Assembly: GCA_964361325.1 (NCBI GenBank)
Contig: CAYHZT010000023.1
Span: 1-7,191 of the forward strand
Source: 2011-GWA2-47-8b sp964361325
Lineage (GTDB): Bacteria; Patescibacteriota; Minisyncoccia; UBA6257; WO2-44-18
Length of the DNA: 7,191 bases
Direction: 5' to 3'
Shown here: positions 1-5,925 of the stretch, piece by piece
How positions within the stretch are numbered: the stretch's first letter is position 1
Layout: each line of letters starts with the position of its first letter
Program-made: the position numbers and the translations under genes
The notes under the pieces: model-generated
Database searches by the model: none
Told to the model about the DNA's origin: nothing
The model's input: only the letters and a program-made list of their open reading frames with translations

Positions 1-1
1 C

Positions 2-334
2 GTGGCATTTGCATCAACGTTAGCCATTGATGCGGCCGTTTTGGGCAAGCCGGTTGTGTTAATCGGATTTGACGGCGCGCTCCGGCCTTATTGGCAAAGT
101 TTGCGGCAGTATTACGATTATGACCATCAGCGCTATTTGGTTGATACCGGAGGCGTGAAGCTGGCTACGGATATGAACAATTTTCTCAAATACATAAAGG
201 ATTATCTTAATAACCCCAATCTTGATAAAAAGGAGCGCGAGACCATTACTGATTCTTTCTGCTGGAAAATGGATGGAAAATCGGGTGAGCGGGTGGCCAA
301 TGTTTTGATTGACGAACTGTCAAAATTAAAATAA
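2..334 (+). CDS. GT-B-type transferase, C-terminal fragment (5' end outside window)
   Basis: Only the last 110 codons are present, because the frame is open through the left edge. The GTG at position 2 is an internal codon rather than a start. The segment STLAIDAAVLGKPVV (about residues 5-19 of the visible part) resembles the donor-binding loop of the C-terminal Rossmann domain in GT-B transferases and CDP-glycerol glycerophosphotransferase-like proteins, where a Ser/Thr precedes a helix and a GKPVV strand. The ending KMDGKSGERVANVLIDEL fits the closing helix seen in such proteins, where a DGKS/A..R motif is common. It ends in TAA directly abutting the ATG of the amidotransferase gene, so the two are probably co-transcribed and translationally coupled. 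The likely role is sugar or polyol-phosphate transfer in surface glycan assembly. A UDP-GlcNAc 2-epimerase-like GT-B enzyme remains possible. The exact activity is unknown. Confidence 0.7.
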   Translation: MAFASTLAIDAAVLGKPVVLIGFDGALRPYWQSLRQYYDYDHQRYLVDTGGVKLATDMNNFLKYIKDYLNNPNLDKKERETITDSFCWKMDGKSGERVANVLIDELSKLK

Positions 335-2038
335 ATGTGCGGAATTATCGGACAATTCGGCGGACGGCCGGACAAAAAAACTTTTGAGCGGGCGCGGGAT
401 ATGATGGAAAAAAGAGGTCCAGACGACTCCGGCGTTTTTTATGACGAAAAGGCGTCTGTTGCCTTGGGTCATCGCCGGCTTTCTATTTTAGACCTTTCAT
501 CGGCCGGCAAACAGCCGATGGCGAGTCGCGACGGGCGTTACATTATTGTTTTTAACGGAGAGATTTTTAATTTCTTGGAATTGCGCAAAGAATTGTCGGA
601 ATACTCTTTTAAAACCAGTACAGATACTGAAGTTTTGCTGGCCGCTTACGCCAAGTGGGGAGTTAAGTGTTTAGATAGATTGAACGGCCAATTTGCATTC
701 GCAATTTACGACACTAAAACAAACGAGGTGTTCTGCGCGCGCGATCGCCTTGGCATCCTTCCTTTTTATTATTCGGTGAGTAATGGAGTTTTTAGGTTTG
801 CCTCTGAAATTAAAACTATTTTGGCTATGGGCGTGCCGGCCAAGGTGAATGACCGGACTATTTATGAATATCTTCGTTATAGCGCCTATGATCACTCCGC
901 GGAAACTTTTTTTGACGGCATAAAGCGTTTGCCGCCCGGCCACTACGCGGTTTGGAAAAATAAGCAGCTGGAAATTAAGTCTTATTGGGATTTAGGAGCT
1001 ATGACCGCCGAAGAAGGTAGGTATGAAAAACTAACAGAAAAAGACGCAATTGAGCGATTTAAAGATTTAATGTCTGACGCCATTCGTTTGCGTTTTCGAA
1101 GCGATGTTCCGGTTGGTTTAAATCTTTCCAGCGGAATTGATTCAATGAGTATGCTCTTTTTTACCACAAAAAATATCGGCAATGTGCGTATGTTTTCTGC
1201 GGGTATGAATGATCCAAAATATGACGAATCTGCCTACCTCAAAAATCTTTTGGACGTTAATCAACTTGAGCGTTTAACGACCAGTACCCTAACTCCGGAA
1301 AAAGTTTGGCCGTTGGTTGAAAAACTGAACGTAATTCAGGACGAACCGTACGGGGGTTTTTCAACCGTCAATTATTTGAATCTTTACGAGGAAACTAAAA
1401 TTCCCGGCGTAACCGTTCTTTTGGAAGGACAAGGGATGGATGAAATTTTGGGGGGTTATCAATATTACTCTGAAGATGGCGTGAGCCAAGATTTTAGCCA
1501 AGATATGACCCGGGAGGGAGCGGCCGATGTGGTCGCGCTTGGCGGAGAACCTTTATCTTTTCCTAAGCCGTTTCGTTCCGGTTTACTCAATTTGCAATAT
1601 CGGGATTTGCGATACACGAAATTGCCCAGAGTGCTCCGTTTTAACGACCATATTAATCTTGCTTACAGTAAAGAATTACGCGTGCCTTATTTGGACCATC
1701 GTCTGGTGGAATTCTGCTTCTTTCTGCCGGCCAGGTTTAAAATTGACGGCGAGCGCCGCAAGGTTTTGTTGCGCGATACTATGAAAGGCATTGTTCCGGA
1801 ATTAGACCGGAATCGCGCGAAGACATTTTTTGGAGCTTTCCAGACGGATTGGATCAGGAAATATTTCCGAAAAGAAGTTTATGAAATTTTAGACTCCCCG
1901 TCTTTTCAAAGCCGCCCTTATTGGGATTACAAGAAGGCGCGGGGAAAAGCTGACCGTTTTTTTGCCGGAGAAGGAGATAACTCGTTCTTTTTATGGCAGT
2001 GGATTAATTTAGAAATTTGGCTTCGTAATTTCTTTTAA
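335..2038 (+). CDS. asnB: AsnB-type glutamine-dependent asparagine synthetase / amidotransferase
   Basis: This is a complete 567-residue protein, within the usual range for AsnB. The start is fixed by Cys2, which becomes the N-terminal nucleophile of the class II glutaminase domain once Met is removed (MCGIIGQFGG). Other glutaminase landmarks are HRRLSILDLS (46-55), NGEIFN (74-79), the STDTEV segment (95-100) and RDRLGILPFYY (136-146). The synthetase domain has the ATP pyrophosphatase loop SSGIDS (265-270, usually SGGxDS), EGQGMDEILGGY (364-375, usually GEGADExxGGY) and the LRVPYLDHRLVEF segment near the C-terminus. The family uses glutamine-derived ammonia to amidate an adenylated carboxylate, classically aspartate. 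Given the glycan genes around it, amidation of a uronic acid or another surface substrate is a reasonable alternative, as inferred for AsnB-like proteins of O-antigen loci. The ATG follows the upstream TAA with no gap and no visible SD. The last 30 bp overlap the tail of the convergent gene. Confidence 0.93.
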   Translation: MCGIIGQFGGRPDKKTFERARDMMEKRGPDDSGVFYDEKASVALGHRRLSILDLSSAGKQPMASRDGRYIIVFNGEIFNFLELRKELSEYSFKTSTDTEVLLAAYAKWGVKCLDRLNGQFAFAIYDTKTNEVFCARDRLGILPFYYSVSNGVFRFASEIKTILAMGVPAKVNDRTIYEYLRYSAYDHSAETFFDGIKRLPPGHYAVWKNKQLEIKSYWDLGAMTAEEGRYEKLTEKDAIERFKDLMSDAIRLRFRSDVPVGLNLSSGIDSMSMLFFTTKNIGNVRMFSAGMNDPKYDESAYLKNLLDVNQLERLTTSTLTPEKVWPLVEKLNVIQDEPYGGFSTVNYLNLYEETKIPGVTVLLEGQGMDEILGGYQYYSEDGVSQDFSQDMTREGAADVVALGGEPLSFPKPFRSGLLNLQYRDLRYTKLPRVLRFNDHINLAYSKELRVPYLDHRLVEFCFFLPARFKIDGERRKVLLRDTMKGIVPELDRNRAKTFFGAFQTDWIRKYFRKEVYEILDSPSFQSRPYWDYKKARGKADRFFAGEGDNSFFLWQWINLEIWLRNFF

Positions 2039-2923
2039 CTTCTCAAGAGCCGATCTTAAATCAGCAAGAAGAGATGAGAGCTTGCTGGTATTTGCTTGCG
2101 TAGCGCAGGAGAGGTTTCCAAAATTCGTGCCGCCAGACTGGTCAAGCCAATAGTGATATTGAAGATTGTTATCCGAATCAACCTTGTCAAAATCAATGGC
2201 GCCGTAGAGGCCGCCTTGTTTAAACATTAGCAGGCCATAATTGCAGGAGTACCGGTTCTCGGTAGCGATTCTGTCGTAGAATCGCACTCCGTCGCCGGAA
2301 AGTTTGGTAAACGTGTATTGGCTTGGGTCGGTAAATTGGCAAATATTATTAACGCCCCAATAATTATGAGCTTTAATATTTTCGCAAGTTGAATAATCTT
2401 CGTCTTTAGAACGATTGGCTATGAGTATTTCGGAGTCTTGCGGATAAAGGAAGCCGCGATTCTCCAGGCCCGTTCCGCGATAGAGAATTTTACCGGCGCC
2501 AATATCTATAATACTGTCATTCGCCGCCGTTCCGGAGCCGGTTTTGACGATTTCTGCCGGTTGCGCTGGTACTGCCGAGGTAGTGGTCGGGGGAATAGTA
2601 GTGGGAGCGGTTACGGTAGTGGGTTCAGTGATGGTGGTAGGAGTTGTTACGGTGGCGGGAGCGGCAGAAGCAAGTTGTTGATATTTTTTCCACGATATCG
2701 GGCCGAAGTATCCTGCCGCGGGCGCAACGCCATTATCGGTTTGCCAGTTCGCCACGGCGCCTTTCGTCAAATTGCCGAAAAATCCCGTATTGATGACGCC
2801 CAGGTATTCTTGCAGACATTTTACGTCGTCGCCGCGCGTGCCGAAAAACAAATCGCGGTTAATATCGCATGAATTGGCCGTCGTGAGTATCCCTGCCGCC
2901 ATTGCCGTTAGAATTATTCCCAT
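2009..2923 (-). CDS. Secreted peptidoglycan-binding-like protein with Thr/Pro linker and unknown C-terminal domain
   Basis: The protein has 304 residues in three parts. Residues 1-18 are a short hydrophobic stretch that looks like a signal peptide, although its n-region has no Lys or Arg. Residues about 19-85 form a PG_binding_1-like domain with the landmarks DLFFGTRGDDVKCLQEYL, GFFG.LTKGAVANWQ and GYFGPISWKKYQ. Cys19 and Cys36 may form a disulfide. Residues about 88-123 are a linker rich in Thr, Pro and Ala (TTPTTITEPTTVTAPTT). Residues about 124-304 form a globular region that I do not recognise, with Cys180, Cys195, Cys227 and Cys273, many aromatics and a C-terminal helical tail. It is the last gene of the leftward trio, 9 nt after the methyltransferase stop. 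The first in-frame ATG after that stop was chosen, since only three codons lie between and no SD is visible. The likely location is outside the membrane, bound to wall or glycan. Its function is unknown. Confidence 0.82.
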   Translation of the reverse strand: MGIILTAMAAGILTTANSCDINRDLFFGTRGDDVKCLQEYLGVINTGFFGNLTKGAVANWQTDNGVAPAAGYFGPISWKKYQQLASAAPATVTTPTTITEPTTVTAPTTIPPTTTSAVPAQPAEIVKTGSGTAANDSIIDIGAGKILYRGTGLENRGFLYPQDSEILIANRSKDEDYSTCENIKAHNYWGVNNICQFTDPSQYTFTKLSGDGVRFYDRIATENRYSCNYGLLMFKQGGLYGAIDFDKVDSDNNLQYHYWLDQSGGTNFGNLSCATQANTSKLSSLLADLRSALEKLKEITKPNF

Positions 2924-2932
2924 AACTATATT

Positions 2933-3763
2933 TTACCCGTTTGTGGATTTTTTTACAGCGATGACGAAAGTGTCGGCAAATTTTCCCAAAATCGGCTTGT
3001 TGCTTAACTTCCTATCAAGTTTGTAAATTTTTTCCGCCCTTGTCTGGTTTTTGATAAATTTCTTTAACAACGGATTGGCAAATAGCAGTCCCATTTTCCG
3101 AAACTCCACAATTTCCAGTCCCGCGGTTTTTAAATGCCGCCGAATTGATTTTTCAGTGACAAAATATTGCAATAATTCCTTTCGCGGATTCACTAATCCC
3201 AAAATTTTCCGAATGGAAAATTTTATGGGGAAAAGACTGGAGCTCCAAAAATTTGTAATCGTAAAAACGAATCGCGAATCGGCTTTCATTACGGCGGCGA
3301 TGTTACATAGAGCGTTCTCTAAATCGTCAACGTATCTCAAAACTTCCACGCTAAGTATTTTATCAAAATAATTTTTAGGCAGATCAAGCCGGGAAACGCC
3401 ATTGGGCATCAACAGAACTTCCGTGTCGCGATGCCGTGTGTCCGCGTCAAGAAAATTTTCCGCGATTACCACCTTTTTGTCCTTCAAAGTGGAATCTTGC
3501 ACCCGTTTCAGCATTTCCGGAGAAATATCGGTTCCAAAAACCCGTTTGATTTTATTAAGAAGTTCGCGTAGTACAAGTCCGGTGCCGCAGCCCAACTCAA
3601 TCACCCGATCATTTTTTTCTACTCGCGCAATTTCCAGAACGGCTTCCATGATTTTTTTTCGGAAATAAAAAGAAGTATTGAATGACGATTGCCGATCCAT
3701 GTCCTGCCATTTCTGGACATATTCCCGGCTGGTTTTATCGTAGTGCTCTTTAGCGTTCCCCAT
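2933..3763 (-). CDS. Class I SAM-dependent methyltransferase
   Basis: The protein has 276 residues with a Rossmann-fold methyltransferase pattern. Motif I is RVIELGCGTG (53-62), which binds S-adenosylmethionine. The acidic residue after strand 2 is Asp79 in GTDISPEML. The strand 4 region is FDKILSVEVLRYVDDLENAL (about 133-152), where the usual xxEVLxH pattern of Methyltransf_11/25 proteins reads EVLRY. The C-terminal part (about 160-276) includes a basic helical segment and YFVTEKSIRRHLKTAGLEI, typical of small-molecule methyltransferases. It lies 14 nt after the deacetylase stop and 9 nt before the secreted protein, all on one strand, so one transcript is likely. The ATG at 3763 gives the natural N-terminus YDKTSREYVQKW but has no SD. 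The substrate cannot be determined. A sugar or lipid carrier is plausible from context, and quinone methyltransferases share the same fold. Confidence 0.88.
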   Translation of the reverse strand: MGNAKEHYDKTSREYVQKWQDMDRQSSFNTSFYFRKKIMEAVLEIARVEKNDRVIELGCGTGLVLRELLNKIKRVFGTDISPEMLKRVQDSTLKDKKVVIAENFLDADTRHRDTEVLLMPNGVSRLDLPKNYFDKILSVEVLRYVDDLENALCNIAAVMKADSRFVFTITNFWSSSLFPIKFSIRKILGLVNPRKELLQYFVTEKSIRRHLKTAGLEIVEFRKMGLLFANPLLKKFIKNQTRAEKIYKLDRKLSNKPILGKFADTFVIAVKKSTNG

Positions 3764-3777
3764 GGTGTTTATGATGT

Positions 3778-4731
3778 TTATTGGATTGCTTTTATAATGT
3801 CGCGCATAGTGTCCGGCCGGACCAATCCTTTTTGGCCGCTTTGGTTTACGAATCGCAGCACCGGTTCAAAGAATTCCCGGAGTTGTTTTTCGCTGTCAAA
3901 CTCATGTAAATGAAACCAAAAATTCACCAGTTGTTGTTTCTCAATGGCCGTTTTGACGAGCTTAATGGCTTCTTTCGGGCCAAAGGCATTCGGCGAAATC
4001 CAAATTCCTATCGGAAATTGCCAACAACCGTACTTATCCGGCGTTATTTTAGCGTTTCGGTTATTCCTATAAATCGTAAATTTATTTCTAGCCAATATAT
4101 CAATGAAAGCGGGGCGATTATTCGGAAAAATAAAAGTATCCAGCGGAACTCCCAGTTTTTCTATAACTTTTTTGGATTCGGCTATTTCAAAAGCGGCTAC
4201 ATCCGCGCCGGTAAACTCATCGCTGAAATCCACGTGCGAAAAGCTATGGCTGGCGATTTCATGCCTCTTCCTTTTCAATATCTCTTTCACAAGGTCTAAT
4301 CCGTAGTAATCGTTATTTGATTCTGCTTGCCCGCCGGCGAGGCGGGGATCAATATCATACCAATCGCCGTGTATCCAATTGGGGTGAAATTTAGGCAATT
4401 GGCTATGGCCGGAGCAATTATCCAGAGCGACGTGTCCAACCAACGCGAACGTTGCCGGTATGTTGTAGGAATCCAGTAAAGAGAGAAGCGCCGGAAGATT
4501 TTTTCTGGCAAGCCGCCCGCGTCTCAAAGATTCTTCCGTGGTTGTGGCGCCGTTATTCTTTCTGGCTCTTGACCAAGCTAATTCCAGGTCAATGGTTAAG
4601 TTGAAAAGCGCCGTTGGATAAGTGGACGGCGTTTCCGTTAAATAACGGGCGTAGTTTTTGTAATCCCTACTGTGAGTAGAGCCGCTTTTTAACAGGCGGT
4701 AGACTTTTCTTGCCAGCAAACCTATATTCAT
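3778..4731 (-). CDS. Polysaccharide deacetylase (NodB homology domain, CE4-like)
   Basis: The protein has 317 residues with no signal peptide, so it is probably cytoplasmic. Motif 1 reads LTIDLEL (45-51), with Asp48 as the expected catalytic base. This resembles the TVDVE form rather than the classic TFDDG. Motif 2 is HEIASHSFSHVDFS (157-170), with His162 and His166 as metal ligands. Motif 3 is FIFPNNRP (200-207), corresponding to FPRN in relatives I know. The late motif FWFHLHEF (271-278) supplies the final His. The family removes N-acetyl groups from sugars or cleaves related C-N bonds. A role in trimming a glycan precursor fits the neighbouring genes. It is the first gene of the leftward operon and starts 36 bp from the divergent GT4 gene. 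There is no SD, and a consensus -10 box would put the transcript start about 7 nt before the ATG. Residues 128-135 are encoded by a GC-rich palindrome. Confidence 0.87.
   Translation of the reverse strand: MNIGLLARKVYRLLKSGSTHSRDYKNYARYLTETPSTYPTALFNLTIDLELAWSRARKNNGATTTEESLRRGRLARKNLPALLSLLDSYNIPATFALVGHVALDNCSGHSQLPKFHPNWIHGDWYDIDPRLAGGQAESNNDYYGLDLVKEILKRKRHEIASHSFSHVDFSDEFTGADVAAFEIAESKKVIEKLGVPLDTFIFPNNRPAFIDILARNKFTIYRNNRNAKITPDKYGCWQFPIGIWISPNAFGPKEAIKLVKTAIEKQQLVNFWFHLHEFDSEKQLREFFEPVLRFVNQSGQKGLVRPDTMRDIIKAIQ
4330..4346. repeat. GC-rich palindrome inside the deacetylase gene
   Basis: CCCGCC (4330-4335) and GGCGGG (4341-4346) are perfect reverse complements around a 5-nt loop, GGCGA. 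On the gene strand it encodes the PRLAGG part of DPRLAGGQAES, a surface loop between the first and second NodB motifs. The stretch is far richer in G and C than the flanking coding sequence. It may be a copy of a dispersed palindromic repeat that has entered a tolerated loop, but a single copy cannot show that. Confidence 0.45.
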
Positions 4732-4744
4732 TGGCTGATGTTTA

Positions 4745-4754
4745 ATTATATAAT
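4745..4754. promoter_or_regulatory. Palindromic bidirectional -10 element
   Basis: ATTATATAAT is its own reverse complement and contains a perfect TATAAT on the + strand (4749-4754) and on the - strand (4745-4750). It sits in the 36-bp spacer between the divergent deacetylase and GT4 starts. With normal spacing, transcription would begin near 4761 (+) and 4738 (-), giving leaders of about 7 nt before each ATG. No good -35 box is visible. The best + strand candidate is TTCATT at 4727-4732 with a 16-bp spacer, which matches only 3 of 6 positions. Confidence 0.6.
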
Positions 4755-4758
4755 AACC

Positions 4759-4765
4759 AGGAAAG
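4759..4765 (+). promoter_or_regulatory. Shine-Dalgarno-like site that decides the GT4 start
   Basis: AGGAAAG lies 2 nt before the ATG at 4768, and its AGGA core ends 5 nt before that ATG. This favours 4768 over the in-frame ATG at 4738, which has no SD and would put the -10 palindrome inside the gene. It is one of the few SD-like sites in the window. If transcription begins near 4761, part of it would be missing from the mRNA. Confidence 0.55.
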
Positions 4766-4767
4766 TT

Positions 4768-5925
4768 ATGAAGGTCATATTTTTAAATCGCAGTCTTAAA
4801 GAGTATACCGGAGCCGGGCGGTTTGCCTTGGCGCTTATCCGTGAATTTAAAAATCTGATTTCAGGTTTTGAATGCGCTGTACTGACAACGGAGCCGAGTA
4901 GTCATCCTTTGGATGTTCCTATAATTTACAGAAATAAATTCAAACTTTTCGCCACCATCCCCGCGATTATCAAAATATTTAAGACATACGATATTGTTCA
5001 CGCTTTGGATGCCTGGCCCTACGGGGTCGTCGCGGCGTTGGCAGTCCAAAAAATGCGGGTAGTTTCACGCAAAAGGCCAAAATTGATAATAACCGCGATA
5101 GGTACGGGCGCGGTCAAGCCGCTTTACAGCTGGTGGAGGCGGCCGATTATGGCGTGGGCTTACAAAAAAGCCGACAAAGTGGTTGCCGTGAGTAATAATA
5201 CCAAGCGCGAGATTTTGAAATTTTTACCGAATTTGAAGATAGAAGTCATTAATCATGGAGTAGACATAACTAAATTTCAAAATCCCAATGACAAATCACA
5301 AATCAATTCCAAAATACAAAATCTAAAGCCATACATTTTAAGCGCGGGATTTTTGAAGGAGCGGAAGGGTTTTGAGTTCTCCATCAGGGCTTTTGCGGAA
5401 ATAGCGGACAAATATCCGAAAATTACCTATGTCATATTCGGCACCGACAATTATCCCGATAATCGGGAATATAATCGTCTGAAGAAAATCGCCGAAAATC
5501 TCGGCGTGGGAAATCGAGTGAAGTTTTTGTCTTACGATAACGAATGGTTTGGCGGCCACGGTAGAATTTCCGATGAAGATCTGGCTAATTTATATAGAGG
5601 CGCCGAACTTTTTGTTTTATTGCCCCAGGATTTTAACAAAGATATTGAGGGGTTTGGATTGGTGTTTTTGGAGGCCGCGGCGGCGAGCCTGCCGGTTATT
5701 GCCACTCGAGGGACCAGCGCAGAAGATGCCGTTCGCGACGGCAAGAATGGTTTACTGGTTCCGGTTGGTGAGTATAAGGAAGCGGCCGAGGCGATCGGTA
5801 AGATATTATCCGACCAAAATCTCAAAACATCTTTTTCCGCCGAGTCGCTAAAGTTTGCCAAGGAAATGAGTTGGGAAAAAGCCGCGCGAGCTTATCAAAA
5901 AATCTACGAAAGTTTAAAAGTATGA
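4768..5925 (+). CDS. Glycosyltransferase family 4 (GT-B fold)
   Basis: The protein has 385 residues from the chosen ATG. The N-terminal Rossmann domain (about 1-165) has the acceptor-side Gly-rich loop YTGAGRFALALIREF (13-27) and ends with ADKVVAVSNNTKREIL (135-150) and VINHGVDITKF (160-170). The C-terminal donor domain (about 188-385) starts at YILSAGFLKERKGFEFSIRAF. It contains the EX7E motif, Glu294 and Glu302 in EGFGLVFLEAAAASLPVIA, which binds the nucleotide-sugar donor, and ends DGKNGLLVP. Retaining transfer of a sugar from an NDP- or GDP-sugar is typical of the family. The donor and acceptor are unknown. There is no membrane segment, so it acts at the cytoplasmic face. An alternative start at 4738 adds ten residues (MFNYIITRKV) that fall outside the domain. 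Its stop overlaps the GT2 start (ATGA). The interdomain linker 171-187 is encoded by an unusual G-poor repeat. Confidence 0.92.
   Translation: MKVIFLNRSLKEYTGAGRFALALIREFKNLISGFECAVLTTEPSSHPLDVPIIYRNKFKLFATIPAIIKIFKTYDIVHALDAWPYGVVAALAVQKMRVVSRKRPKLIITAIGTGAVKPLYSWWRRPIMAWAYKKADKVVAVSNNTKREILKFLPNLKIEVINHGVDITKFQNPNDKSQINSKIQNLKPYILSAGFLKERKGFEFSIRAFAEIADKYPKITYVIFGTDNYPDNREYNRLKKIAENLGVGNRVKFLSYDNEWFGGHGRISDEDLANLYRGAELFVLLPQDFNKDIEGFGLVFLEAAAASLPVIATRGTSAEDAVRDGKNGLLVPVGEYKEAAEAIGKILSDQNLKTSFSAESLKFAKEMSWEKAARAYQKIYESLKV
5278..5328 (+). repeat. G-poor, A/C-rich low-complexity insert within the GT4 gene
   Basis: This segment encodes residues 171-187 (QNPNDKSQINSKIQNLK), exactly between the two Rossmann domains. 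From 5291 to 5327, 37 nt pass without a G on the + strand, whereas the flanking coding sequence uses G normally. It includes a tandem ACAAATC (5291-5297 and 5298-5304) and other CAAAT/CAAAA variants. Composition and placement suggest a dispersed repeat tolerated in a linker. A naturally variable linker with biased codons is the alternative. Confidence 0.45.

Noticed and set aside
1527..1784. Open frame inside asnB on the same strand
   Set aside because: It is a shadow frame with no domain features, and the asnB frame is conserved across it.
2589..2659. Possible G-quadruplex on the + strand (several GGG runs)
   Set aside because: The runs are widely and unevenly spaced and are explained by Pro/Thr codons on the - strand.
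2438..2872. Gly/Ser-rich open frame on the + strand opposite the secreted protein gene
   Set aside because: Its Gly-rich stretch is only the complement of the Thr/Pro linker codons. The - strand frame has recognisable domains and operon spacing.
4738..4767. Earlier in-frame ATG for the GT4 gene
   Set aside because: It has no SD, the added ten residues lie outside the fold, and the -10 palindrome would fall inside the gene. The ATG at 4768 has AGGAAAG before it.
5871..5921. Earlier in-frame ATG for the GT2 gene
   Set aside because: It would overlap GT4 by 55 bp and adds a leader outside the conserved GT2 opening. The ATGA overlap at 5922 is the simpler start.
5922..5925. Recoding of UGA as glycine
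   Set aside because: Reading through the GT4 TGA gives a short non-homologous tail in a frame that clashes with the GT2 gene. The ATGA overlap is a normal stop/start.
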